Assembly: GCA_017559845.1 (NCBI GenBank)
Contig: JAFYQQ010000053.1
Location: forward strand, 1 to 32,498
Direction: 5' to 3'
DNA from: Bacteroidaceae bacterium
GTDB taxonomy: Bacteria; Bacteroidota; Bacteroidia; Bacteroidales; Bacteroidaceae
DNA: 32,498 nt
Part shown: positions 1 through 8,314 of the stretch, one piece after another
Position numbering within the stretch: the first letter of the stretch is position 1
Layout of the letters: every line of letters starts with the position of its first letter
Notes under the pieces: generated by a model
The model's database searches: none
Told to the model about the DNA's origin: nothing
What the model saw: the letters and a program-made list of their open reading frames with translations, nothing else
Program-made: the position numbers and the translations under genes

Positions 1-1
1 C

Positions 2-589
2 AGTACTTTTAGTGGTGATGCGGCATACGGAGGATTTATTAGCAGAACGCGTGAGCCTGGCAGCGTAATTAAGGATTGTATATTTGCCGGCACGATTCAG
101 GGCGAGAGTGCACACAGTTGCGCAGGTATTTCAGGTTGGACACCTCATGCAGCAACGCTTACCAATTGTCTTGTTATCGGTGATATTATGACAAATAGCA
201 AGAATGGTGATACTTTTGCGCGTAATTCAAAGAAGGTAGAGCGTATTAATTGTTATTATCTAAAAGCTCATGGCTCAGTTCCTGGCGATGTGACACAGGT
301 GACCGAAGATATGCTGGCTAGTGGTGAGGTTTGTTATCTGTTGAACGGAGACCAAAGTGACATCCAATGGACTCAGGCGATTGGTGAAGAAAGAACTCCG
401 AAGCCCTTCCCCGGATCTGTTGTTCTTAGAGATGAAAATGGTGTCTATTATAATCCTGGCAATGCGATAGAAATTGTTAAGTCCGATGAAAACAAGTCTG
501 TTGAGATTTATAATACGATGGGCCAGAAGGTTGCAAAGGCGGCAAAGGGCATTTATCTGATTAATGGCAAAAAGGTCCTATTTAGGTAA
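2..589 (+). CDS. Surface/secreted protein, C-terminal part only (5' end outside window)
   Basis: The reading frame is open from base 2, so the gene begins upstream of the window and only about 195 C-terminal residues are seen. The first part is rich in Gly, Ser and Thr with spaced hydrophobic strands (for example CIFAGTIQG, NCLVIGDI), which resembles the beta-helical GLUG-type repeats of Bacteroidales surface proteins. The last 30 residues (VEIYNTMGQKV...GIYLINGKKVLFR) look like the tail that ends many Prevotella exported proteins and resembles type IX secretion type A sorting domains. I infer a cell-surface or secreted protein; the N-terminal domain and substrate cannot be known from here. 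An ATG at 188 lies inside the frame and is not the gene start. Confidence 0.75.
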   Translation, partial: STFSGDAAYGGFISRTREPGSVIKDCIFAGTIQGESAHSCAGISGWTPHAATLTNCLVIGDIMTNSKNGDTFARNSKKVERINCYYLKAHGSVPGDVTQVTEDMLASGEVCYLLNGDQSDIQWTQAIGEERTPKPFPGSVVLRDENGVYYNPGNAIEIVKSDENKSVEIYNTMGQKVAKAAKGIYLINGKKVLFR

Positions 590-610
590 ATTAAGAATGA
601 ATTAATTTAA

Positions 611-636
611 CGGGTGTGTCAATGGCGGCACACCCG
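611..636 (+). terminator. Stem-loop terminator after the surface protein gene
   Basis: A 10-bp stem (CGGGTGTGTC with GGCACACCCG, one G-T pair) encloses the loop AATGGC, 21 bases after the stop codon. The T-run behind it is short (CTTTG), so termination may be partial. It separates this gene from the GH123-like gene. Confidence 0.6.
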
Positions 637-684
637 CTTTGTCAAAAACGATTATTATAAAGTTAATCATACCACAATTAACAA

Positions 685-2376
685 ATGAAAGGAAAAATCT
701 TACTGATGAGTCTGGCAATGGCTGCCATGCCCATCTTCGCCCAACAGAATGACAAAGAACCGGCCGACCCGAAGCCTGCACCTATGGAGGCTTGGCAGGG
801 AGTGAGCAAACTGGACTTCGGTTGGGGCTCAACAGACATCCGCTACCAGCGCAATGCCGTGCCCAAACTGGAGAAGTCGGTTTCCCTCTATGCATGGAAA
901 GGCGAGCGCGTAAATGCCCAGGCCGTACTGATGGCACCCAAGGCCATCGGCAGCCTTACAGTAAAAGTGGGCGACCTCAAGAGCGGCAAGAACACCATTC
1001 CGGCAAGTGCCGTAAAGGCATACTTTGTGCGCTATGTGATGAGTGACTATTTCAACACCAGAAAGGATTCGTGCCTGATGGCCGACCGTCTGGAGCCCGC
1101 CACTGGTGCAATGGCCATTGAGGCACAGACCCTTCGCCCGATATGGATTGACGTGAACGTGCCCCAAAGTGCCGTTTCTGGAAAATATAAGGGAACCTTG
1201 AGCGCAGTTTGCGATGGAGAAGAGTTCAACATCCCCTTCCAAGTGGAAGTGGGCAAGCGCACACTGCCCGAACCCTCCAAGTGGAAATTCCATCTTGACC
1301 TTTGGCAGAACCCCTACTCAGTGGCACGCCACTACAACGTACCCCTCTGGAGCCAGAAACACTTTGACCTGATGCGTCCTGTCATGACCCAACTGGCAAA
1401 AGCCGGACAGAAGGTCATTACCTGCAGCATCATCAAGCATCCCTGGAACGGACAGACACAGCATCCCTTCGAGAGCATGATTGGAAAGAAGAAATGCATT
1501 GACGGCACATGGGAATATAACTACAAGGTATTCGACATGTGGGTAGAGTTCATGATGAGCTGCGGCATCACGGAACAGATTGACTGCTACACCATTGTAC
1601 CCTGGCATCTGAAGTTCGAATATTTTGACGAAGCGGAAAACTGTACCTACCAGCCCACCCTGAATCCCGGCAGCAAGGAGTATGAAGACTATCTTGTGCC
1701 CTTCTTGAAGGACTTTGCCGCACACCTACGTCAGAAAGGTTGGTTCGGCAAGACCTGTATCGCCATGGACGAGCGACCCAAGAATCTTCTGGAACCTGCC
1801 TATGAAGTGCTGTACAAAGCCGACAAGGCATGGAGGGTAAAGGGAGCCATCAACTACTTCGGTCCCGAAGTTGCAGAACGTATGTATGACATCAGTTTTC
1901 TGTATGACCACGCCACCATTGAACCCGAAGCTTTGTCCAAGCATTTGGAAAAAGGAAATCGTATCACATACTATACTTGTTGTGTACCCAAACGCCCCAA
2001 TACGCTCACTTTTTCACCTCCTGCAGAATCGGCTTTCCTGGGATGGCATGCAGCAGCCGTGAATTTTAGCGGCTATCTGCGTTGGGCATATAATAGTTGG
2101 ATCAACAACCAGTTGGTGGAAAGCCGTTATGGGAATTTACCCGCTGGTGACTGTTTCCTAGTATATCCTGGTGGCAGTAGTATTCGTATGGAACGTCTGG
2201 TGGAAGGTATACAGGATTATGAGAAAATCCAGATTCTGCGCAAAGAACTTAAGGGTGCAAAATTGGAGAAACTGAACAATGCCATCAAAGAGTTTGCAAT
2301 CGTTTCCATCGGTCCAGATGTGGACATTGAAGGCATATTGAATCAAGGTAAGATTGCACTTCGTGCAGCGGAATAA
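685..2376 (+). CDS. GH123-like glycoside hydrolase (DUF4091 family), exported
   Basis: Protein of 563 residues with a Sec signal peptide (MKGKILLMSLAMAAMPIFAQ), so it acts in the periplasm or at the cell surface. Residues about 30-190 form a beta-rich N-terminal domain and about 195-550 the catalytic barrel of the GH123/DUF4091 family. The neighbouring acidic pair D362-E363 (in AMDERP) matches the Asp-Glu pair that this family uses for substrate-assisted catalysis through the N-acetyl group. Characterised GH123 enzymes remove beta-linked N-acetylgalactosamine from glycosphingolipid-type glycans. That family assignment is fairly sure; the exact substrate is inferred. There is no SusC/SusD pair next to it. 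The ATG lies 95 bases after the previous gene. Confidence 0.8.
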   Translation: MKGKILLMSLAMAAMPIFAQQNDKEPADPKPAPMEAWQGVSKLDFGWGSTDIRYQRNAVPKLEKSVSLYAWKGERVNAQAVLMAPKAIGSLTVKVGDLKSGKNTIPASAVKAYFVRYVMSDYFNTRKDSCLMADRLEPATGAMAIEAQTLRPIWIDVNVPQSAVSGKYKGTLSAVCDGEEFNIPFQVEVGKRTLPEPSKWKFHLDLWQNPYSVARHYNVPLWSQKHFDLMRPVMTQLAKAGQKVITCSIIKHPWNGQTQHPFESMIGKKKCIDGTWEYNYKVFDMWVEFMMSCGITEQIDCYTIVPWHLKFEYFDEAENCTYQPTLNPGSKEYEDYLVPFLKDFAAHLRQKGWFGKTCIAMDERPKNLLEPAYEVLYKADKAWRVKGAINYFGPEVAERMYDISFLYDHATIEPEALSKHLEKGNRITYYTCCVPKRPNTLTFSPPAESAFLGWHAAAVNFSGYLRWAYNSWINNQLVESRYGNLPAGDCFLVYPGGSSIRMERLVEGIQDYEKIQILRKELKGAKLEKLNNAIKEFAIVSIGPDVDIEGILNQGKIALRAAE

Positions 2377-2611
2377 GTCTTTAGGGGTATTCTATAAGTT
2401 CTCTTCTAATGAGCATAAAAGAATTAAAAAGCAAGCATTCAATTGTATGGATTGTAACAGAAACATGTGTGTTTTATTATTCTGTTCGAAAATGAGTATA
2501 TGTGTGTTTCAAATTGTCTGTGGAATTGTTTGTGTAATAGTTCCCTCGACAATATTGCGTATTAATAATTTTTTTAACATTTGAACCAGGCTATTATATT
2601 CCTTTTTTTGT

Positions 2612-2619
2612 TATCTTTG
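2612..2619 (+). promoter_or_regulatory. Likely -7 box of the FAS1 lipoprotein gene
   Basis: TATCTTTG matches the Bacteroides -7 consensus TAnnTTTG and lies 33 bases before the ATG at 2653. I see no TTG at the usual 19-21 base distance upstream. The rest of 2377-2652 is AT-rich and holds no convincing gene. Confidence 0.5.
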
Positions 2620-2652
2620 CTTTTAGAACAATTAAAATAATTAAGAAAAACC

Positions 2653-4767
2653 ATGAAAAAGGTATTTGGATTATGCGTTTTTTGCACTCTGTTTATTTTA
2701 TGGGGTTGCACCGAAGAAATTGATAAATCAGCACGCTATGTGTTTAATGAACCAACGGTCGTGAGTTATTTGTCTGAACATGAGCAGTATAGCCAGTATT
2801 GTGATTTGTTAGGAAAGGTAAAGGTAAGCCGTATGTCAGAAACGACAGTCAAACAACTTCTCAGTGCACGTGGAAACTATACAGTTTTTGCACCCACAAA
2901 CGATGCGATTGATGCATACTTGGAAGAATTGGACTCTCTGGGTATTGTTGATGCGCCTTCATGGGATGGTTTTCGTGACAGCGCAAAACTGGATTCTATC
3001 CGCAAGGTTATTGTACATAACAGTGTGATTGACGGTGGTGATTTAATGTTTTATGAGGTAAACGCTTTTCCCATAACTGAAGGTGCGGAGATTCCAATGC
3101 CCAATATGTATGACCGCAAATTGGTCGTACATTATGGAAATGACCCGGACAGTATCATGGTTAATGATGCCCCCATAGATTTGAAAAACCGTGATATTAT
3201 TACCCTCAATGGTGTAATTCATGCTGTAAATGCTGTAGTTGCTCCTAGCAACAGCACACTTAGCCATTTGATGTCTACAATAATTGACCAGAAAAGGGAA
3301 GGTCACTATGTTGCATCTATGTTGGCAAAAGCTGTAGGTCTGTTGGATACGTTGAACAAGGTAAGGGATGAAGTTTATGAAACACTATACCAAGAAGGTA
3401 AGATATCTGATATCAGTGTCCCAAATGGAAACGGAAGTGGTACATACGATGCTTGGGCACCAGAACACCGCTATTATGGCTTTACTTATTTTGCTGAAAC
3501 AGATAGCTTCTGGCGCGAGACTTTGGGAAAGGAACCCACAGAAATTACTCCTAGTGATGTACAGACTTATATAGAGAGTCTTGGGGTTTATCCTGATGCA
3601 GTTGCCAATACGGATTATCTGGATGAACACAATCTATTGAATCAGTTTGTCACTTATCATTTCCTTCCCATGAAATTGTCTACAGACCGTTTGGTGAATC
3701 ACTATAACGAGCGTGGTTACAGCTTGACGGTAAAAAGTCCTACAGTAGCAATGACGGAATATTATACAACTATGGGTAAGAGAAGGTTGATGAAGGTTTA
3801 TGAAAGCCGTGAGAGTAATGGTGTGTATATAAACCGTTTCCCAAACCTCGATAACGGACGTCATGGTTCGTATGCAGAGTTGTCATGTGACCTTGAGAAT
3901 GAAGGCATTTTCATTGGCAAACCTAATCTGGAGGGTGACAATAATGTACGTAATGGTATCATTTATCCTATAGACAAACTTTTGGTTTACGACCGTAAGA
4001 CTCGTGAGAATATGACAAAGGGAAGAGTGCGTTGGGATGTTTCGGCCATGTTCCCCGAACTTATGAACAATGACTGTCGGATGTCGGAAATTACGGATAA
4101 CCGTCACAAGAATGTGGGTATTCCCATGGATGTGGAATACAAGTACTTTGATGATGCTTGGATAGAGGAAGGAACTTATTTCTTCTACTGGACAGGACGG
4201 GGAAACGGATGGCATAATTATTTGGGCGACGAATTCAATATTCAGGGAATGTCTGAACTGACGCTCCGTCTTCCACCTGTTCCTACGCTTGGTACCTACG
4301 AGTTGCGTTTCGCTGTACAGAGTGGAGGTGCTCGTGGTATGGTGCAATTTTATTGGGGCGAAGACCGAAATCGATTGGCTGCAAAAGGAATACCTCTGGA
4401 TATTCGTTTAGGAGCAGTGTGGCGAAATACTACGGCAGGTCAGTTCCCCAGTAAGTTAGGTTGGGAAAAGGATACTGATGATGACGACTATAATGCCGAA
4501 GTAGACAAGAAATTACGAAACAATGGCTTTATGAAAGGAGCCAAAGTTTATATCGCAGGTTCTCCCGGTGGAACATTGACAGCTCGTGAAGATGAAATCT
4601 CAACCCGACGCATCATTATCCGTGAAACGATGGATCCGGATAAAATTTACTATCTGCGTTTTAAGACAGTTCTTGACGACCCCACCCGCCAGTTTTATAT
4701 GGACTATTTGGAGTATTGTGCTAAGGAAGTTTATGACAATCCTGAAGAACCAGAGGATATTTGGTGA
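2653..4767 (+). CDS. Fasciclin (FAS1) domain surface lipoprotein
   Basis: Protein of 704 residues. A lipoprotein signal ends in LWGC with the lipidated Cys at position 19; the following TEEID is acidic, as in the lipoprotein export signal that sends Bacteroidetes lipoproteins to the outer face. Two FAS1 domains are visible: the first around residues 35-200, with NYTVFAPTNDAI near 74 and TLNGVIHAVNAVV near 180; the second around 215-450, ending in NGIIYPIDKLLVYD. Residues about 455-704 are a beta-rich C-terminal domain. FAS1 proteins of this type are often encoded with SusC/SusD pairs and act in surface adhesion or glycan binding, but here no such pair is adjacent. The specific ligand is unknown. 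It converges on the operon at 4957-9244. Confidence 0.8.
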   Translation: MKKVFGLCVFCTLFILWGCTEEIDKSARYVFNEPTVVSYLSEHEQYSQYCDLLGKVKVSRMSETTVKQLLSARGNYTVFAPTNDAIDAYLEELDSLGIVDAPSWDGFRDSAKLDSIRKVIVHNSVIDGGDLMFYEVNAFPITEGAEIPMPNMYDRKLVVHYGNDPDSIMVNDAPIDLKNRDIITLNGVIHAVNAVVAPSNSTLSHLMSTIIDQKREGHYVASMLAKAVGLLDTLNKVRDEVYETLYQEGKISDISVPNGNGSGTYDAWAPEHRYYGFTYFAETDSFWRETLGKEPTEITPSDVQTYIESLGVYPDAVANTDYLDEHNLLNQFVTYHFLPMKLSTDRLVNHYNERGYSLTVKSPTVAMTEYYTTMGKRRLMKVYESRESNGVYINRFPNLDNGRHGSYAELSCDLENEGIFIGKPNLEGDNNVRNGIIYPIDKLLVYDRKTRENMTKGRVRWDVSAMFPELMNNDCRMSEITDNRHKNVGIPMDVEYKYFDDAWIEEGTYFFYWTGRGNGWHNYLGDEFNIQGMSELTLRLPPVPTLGTYELRFAVQSGGARGMVQFYWGEDRNRLAAKGIPLDIRLGAVWRNTTAGQFPSKLGWEKDTDDDDYNAEVDKKLRNNGFMKGAKVYIAGSPGGTLTAREDEISTRRIIIRETMDPDKIYYLRFKTVLDDPTRQFYMDYLEYCAKEVYDNPEEPEDIW

Positions 4768-4772
4768 CAAAT

Positions 4773-4826
4773 AGTAAACGATTGGATAGGTCTGAAGATT
4801 AACTTTAGCTTATCCAATCGTTTACT
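4773..4826. terminator. Long hairpin between convergent genes, probably bidirectional terminator
   Basis: A perfect 16-bp stem (4773-4788 with 4811-4826, arm AGTAAACGATTGGATA) encloses a 22-base loop, just after the FAS1 stop codon and downstream of the leftward operon end at 4957. No strong T-run flanks it. A second, small hairpin CTCTCA-AAA-TGAGAG lies at 4843-4857. Confidence 0.6.
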
Positions 4827-4956
4827 GACTTCCTCTATGCGCCTCTCAAAATGAGAGATTAGTATCCGTTAGGTCCCAAAGAGTATTTATAGCAAGTTGC
4901 TTTTCTGTAAAAGAACGTTTGTCACCTAGGAAATTCATTTTAAACAAACGACATAG

Positions 4957-5709
4957 TCAGCCCAATGTCAGTTCCACTGGGCAATGGTCGCTTCCGAATA
5001 TTTCGGAATGGATGCTTGCACCGGAGAGGGTGGGGGCAAGGCGTTCCGAGACCAGAAAATAGTCGATACGCCAGCCGGCATTCTTCTCGCGAGCCTTGAA
5101 ACGATAGCTCCACCAGCTGTAGGCATCGGCCTGGTCGGGATGGAAGTGGCGGAAGGTGTCCACAAAACCGCTCTGGAGCAGGATGGTCATCTTTTCGCGC
5201 TCTTCGTCCGTGAAGCCGGCATTGCGGCGGTTTGATTTGGGGTTCTTGAGGTCTATTTCCTGATGTGCCACATTGAGGTCGCCGCATACAATAACCGGTT
5301 TCCTCTGGTCAAGCGATAGCAGATAGGCGCGGAAATCCTCTTCCCACTTCATGCGGTAGTCGAGACGTTTCAGTTCGTCCTGGCTATTGGGCGTGTAGAC
5401 CGTTACCAGGAAGAAATCTTCCATTTCCAGCGTAATGACACGGCCTTCGTGGTCGTGCTCGTCAATGCCCATGCCATAAGTGACCTGTAGGGGCTGGTGG
5501 CGGGTGAATATGGCGGTTCCGCTATAGCCTTTCTTGTCGGCATAGTTCCAGTATGAGGTGTATCCGGGGAAGTCCAGCTCTATCTGTCCAGCCTGTAGTT
5601 TAGTTTCCTGCAGGCAAAAGAAATCGGCGTCAAGTGCGGCGAACGACTCTTTGAAATCTTTTCCCACAACGGCACGCAGGCCGTTTACGTTCCAACTTAT
5701 GAATTTCAT
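4957..5709 (-). CDS. xth: Exodeoxyribonuclease III (AP endonuclease)
   Basis: Protein of 250 residues, the usual length for the exonuclease III/ExoA family of cytoplasmic DNA repair enzymes that cut at abasic sites and trim 3' ends. The order of conserved motifs is complete: KFISWNVNGLRA at the start, LQETKL (metal-binding Glu), GYSGTAIFTR, YTPNS, CGDLNVAH (catalytic Asp and Asn), GWRIDYFL, and the terminal SDHCPVEL with the catalytic Asp-His. It starts 19 bases after the ADP-ribosylglycohydrolase stop, as the last gene of a leftward four-gene run. Its place behind ribose genes looks like operon hitch-hiking, although DNA repair and nucleotide breakdown could be connected. Confidence 0.95.
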   Translation of the reverse strand: MKFISWNVNGLRAVVGKDFKESFAALDADFFCLQETKLQAGQIELDFPGYTSYWNYADKKGYSGTAIFTRHQPLQVTYGMGIDEHDHEGRVITLEMEDFFLVTVYTPNSQDELKRLDYRMKWEEDFRAYLLSLDQRKPVIVCGDLNVAHQEIDLKNPKSNRRNAGFTDEEREKMTILLQSGFVDTFRHFHPDQADAYSWWSYRFKAREKNAGWRIDYFLVSERLAPTLSGASIHSEIFGSDHCPVELTLG

Positions 5710-5728
5710 CTTGAATGTTTAGAATGTT

Positions 5729-7246
5729 TTATTTCTGTTCTTTTTTATACAAGACCATATTTTGTACGACGGTTTTTACATTGTCCTGGCAGTTTGTCCG
5801 CACAAGTTTCAGCGTGTGCTTGCCTTCCTGCAGCCCGAAGTTCCAGTATATATCGTTGGAACGGTTGTGCCCGTCGGCGGGGAGTTTCATTGTGTTTACC
5901 TTCTTTCCGTCAATGTACACATCCACCAAGCCCACATAATTGATGTCATCTGCCTGGATGTATCCGCGGAGCACCACTCCGCATCCCTCAAACTGAATTT
6001 CATCCAGTTTGTCAATGGGTTTGTTCTGCATGTTTACGGTCTTGTAGGCCTCCATTCCCTCGAAAGACTTTTCGTAGCGTGCCGCGGCGATGGGCTGCTG
6101 CTTTATGCTCACCTTGTCTTGTGACACCTTGCCACCATTGCGCTGGATTACCTCAAGCGCATGCTTGAAGCTGAGGTCATAAGCCTTCTTCAGAGAAATG
6201 TTTGTGTGGGCAAAGTTTTGATTTTCCACGGGAGGCAGACAATTTTTCCACGCGAGGGGGATATTCTTGTAGCCGATCAGCGTGCCCAAAATACCGGCTG
6301 CGGTTGAGGGATTGCAGTCGGAGTCCTGGCCACAGCGAGTGGACACATGGATGGTTTGTGTATAGTCACCATTGCCGTAAAGCAGACCCATGATGACATA
6401 GGCGCTGTTTATCTTTGCGTCAATGTTCAGCGCAGCGTCCATGCCTTCAGGGCAGTTCTCCGCAGTTCCCCATTTGTCCTGAATCAGCTTCCATGTAGTC
6501 TTCCAGTCTGTGGGATTCTGGTCATACCATTTGATGACATCGGTCATGCACTTGTAATACGAACATTCTTGCGGAATGGCCTTTATACCCTCGCGTACGA
6601 CTTCCTGGATGTTCTTCTTTACGAACGCCAGAGAATACATGGTGGCTACATACACTCCGCCATACCATCCGTCGCCATGACACATCATGTGTCCGATGCC
6701 GTCTGAATAATGAAGAGCAGCCTGGGGCATACCGGGGCTCATCAGTCCGGCATAGTCCGCCTCAATCTGAAAATCAATGTCATCAGCGTGCGGGTTGTTG
6801 TGCCAATGTCCCGAGGCTGGAGGCATTATGCCATTCATTATATTATAGCGCGCACTTTGGTTGGCGTGCCAAAGCGGATACCCTGCATGGGCAAAGGCGT
6901 TTGCGAAATCCTCAATGGGCGCGTCCAGTCCCTTGTCCTCGAATACCTGCACAAAGGTGAGGTCCATGTAGATGTCGTCATACAGTCCCTGCCATTTCTC
7001 GTAATACTCCTTTATCAGGTCATTGTCCCAACGCAGTTTCACCTCATTGTCGATGATGCGGCCGTTGTATCTGAATTCCGTGGGACCGCCATAGGTGCAA
7101 CCGATTACCTGTCCTGCCCATCCACCCTTTATCTTGTCCATTAGGACTTCTTTGGACATGGTAATGCGCTTTGCTCCCAACGGAGAGCAAAGGCAGGCTA
7201 TCAGGGTTGTCAAATATATGACCTTGCAAAATCTACTTTTCATCAT
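5729..7246 (-). CDS. Exported ADP-ribosylglycohydrolase family protein (RusGH-like)
   Basis: Protein of 505 residues. The N-terminus is a signal peptide; LIAC at residues 15-18 could also be a lipobox. The ADP-ribosylglycohydrolase fold follows: GGWAGQVIGCTYGGP near residues 41-55, an acidic metal site (DADDIDF), and CGQDSDCNPSTAAGILG near residues 310-326, whose Asp residues bind metal in this family. Residues about 400-505 form a beta-rich extra domain (VDVYIDGKKV, GKHTLKLV) resembling a carbohydrate-binding module. Family members hydrolyse N- or O-glycosidic bonds to ribose, as in ADP-ribosyl groups. Being exported and placed with a sugar permease and ribokinase, it most likely frees ribose from nucleosides or ADP-ribose-like compounds. 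It parallels the enzyme of the Bacteroides thetaiotaomicron rus ribose system, but the substrate is inferred. Confidence 0.85.
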   Translation of the reverse strand: MMKSRFCKVIYLTTLIACLCSPLGAKRITMSKEVLMDKIKGGWAGQVIGCTYGGPTEFRYNGRIIDNEVKLRWDNDLIKEYYEKWQGLYDDIYMDLTFVQVFEDKGLDAPIEDFANAFAHAGYPLWHANQSARYNIMNGIMPPASGHWHNNPHADDIDFQIEADYAGLMSPGMPQAALHYSDGIGHMMCHGDGWYGGVYVATMYSLAFVKKNIQEVVREGIKAIPQECSYYKCMTDVIKWYDQNPTDWKTTWKLIQDKWGTAENCPEGMDAALNIDAKINSAYVIMGLLYGNGDYTQTIHVSTRCGQDSDCNPSTAAGILGTLIGYKNIPLAWKNCLPPVENQNFAHTNISLKKAYDLSFKHALEVIQRNGGKVSQDKVSIKQQPIAAARYEKSFEGMEAYKTVNMQNKPIDKLDEIQFEGCGVVLRGYIQADDINYVGLVDVYIDGKKVNTMKLPADGHNRSNDIYWNFGLQEGKHTLKLVRTNCQDNVKTVVQNMVLYKKEQK

Positions 7247-7268
7247 ATATTATATATAATGTGTAACA

Positions 7269-8282
7269 TCAGTTGCCGGCAGCCACAATCATACCAAGTC
7301 CGGTAATGAAAAGAATGAACATCAGCGTGAGCAGGGTGTTTACCGTGCTGTTACTGCCCTTGAACTCCTTCCAGATAAATACGCCCCAAAGTGCTGCAAT
7401 CATGGGCGCACCTTGTCCCAAGGCATAGGAGATGGAAGCTCCGGCCTTGCCGGCTGCAATGTAGCTCAGGACAGTTCCCAACCCCCAGACGCATCCGCCA
7501 AGCACACCTACAAGATGGGTGGACAATTGGCCTTTGAAGTAGGCGTCGTATCCTACGGGTTTGCCCTCGAATGGCTTTTTCATCACAATGGTGTTAAAGA
7601 GGAAATTGCTAAGGAAGATGCCGATGGCAAAAAGGAAGAAGGCCGTGTAGGGGGTAGCCTTTCCGGCGGCAGGGTTCTCAAAGTTCTCGATGTCCATGGC
7701 AGAGGCTACAAAGGTGTAGAAGGTGGACATGAGGATTCCGGCAAGGATGGCAAGGATGATGCCTTTCTTTGCAGAAGAAGACTGGCCTGCCCCGGCATTC
7801 TGTTTGGCAGAAGCCAGACCGTTGAAGATGAGTGCCAGCACAATAAGGGCCACGCCACCAAAGATAAGTGTCGGGTTTCCCTGGTTACCGCCCACGAAGA
7901 AATAAGTGTTGAACACACCAATGACCAATGCCAATCCCACTCCTAACGGAAAGGCCACGGAAAGACCGGCCAGCGAGGTGGAGGCGGAAAGCAGGATGTT
8001 GGACAGGTTGAACACAACGCCACCGATGATGGCGGACAACATTCCGGCAGAGGTAACCTGCATGAGATCGGGCACAAAACTGCGTCCCTGTTCGCCCATG
8101 CTGCCAAGCGTGAATCCCATGACAAGGGAGAACAAGAGAATGCCAATCACATAGTCCCAATAAAACAATTCGTAACGCCAGGTCTTGCCTGCCAACTTTT
8201 GGGTGTTTCCCCAAGAACCCCAACAAAGCATTGTTACCACACACAACGCAATGGCCAATGCGTAACTGTCAACTATAAACAT
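7269..8282 (-). CDS. Inner-membrane sugar permease, GRP/DMT type (RusT-like ribose transporter)
   Basis: Protein of 337 residues with about ten hydrophobic segments, beginning YALAIALCVVTMLCWGSWGNTQK, typical of the glucose/ribose uptake (GRP, RhaT-like) branch of the drug/metabolite transporter superfamily. LGQGAPMIAALWGVFIWKEFKG near the C-terminus is the usual late signature. It lies 32 bases after ribokinase and 22 bases before the ADP-ribosylglycohydrolase gene in one leftward unit, so ribose (or a nucleoside) is the likely cargo, imported from the periplasm. The family call is firm; the cargo is inferred from context and from the analogous Bacteroides system. Confidence 0.85.
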   Translation of the reverse strand: MFIVDSYALAIALCVVTMLCWGSWGNTQKLAGKTWRYELFYWDYVIGILLFSLVMGFTLGSMGEQGRSFVPDLMQVTSAGMLSAIIGGVVFNLSNILLSASTSLAGLSVAFPLGVGLALVIGVFNTYFFVGGNQGNPTLIFGGVALIVLALIFNGLASAKQNAGAGQSSSAKKGIILAILAGILMSTFYTFVASAMDIENFENPAAGKATPYTAFFLFAIGIFLSNFLFNTIVMKKPFEGKPVGYDAYFKGQLSTHLVGVLGGCVWGLGTVLSYIAAGKAGASISYALGQGAPMIAALWGVFIWKEFKGSNSTVNTLLTLMFILFITGLGMIVAAGN

Positions 8283-8314
8283 AATCTTAAATTCGTTTTT
8301 AATGTATTGTCTGT

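Noticed and set aside
2354..2584. 76-codon open frame between the GH123-like and FAS1 genes
   Set aside because: It begins inside the GH123-like gene, is rich in Cys and Phe from AT-rich DNA, and shows no motif.
685..4767. Polysaccharide utilisation locus
   Set aside because: A GH123-like enzyme and a FAS1 lipoprotein are suggestive, but no SusC, SusD or sensor gene is in the window.
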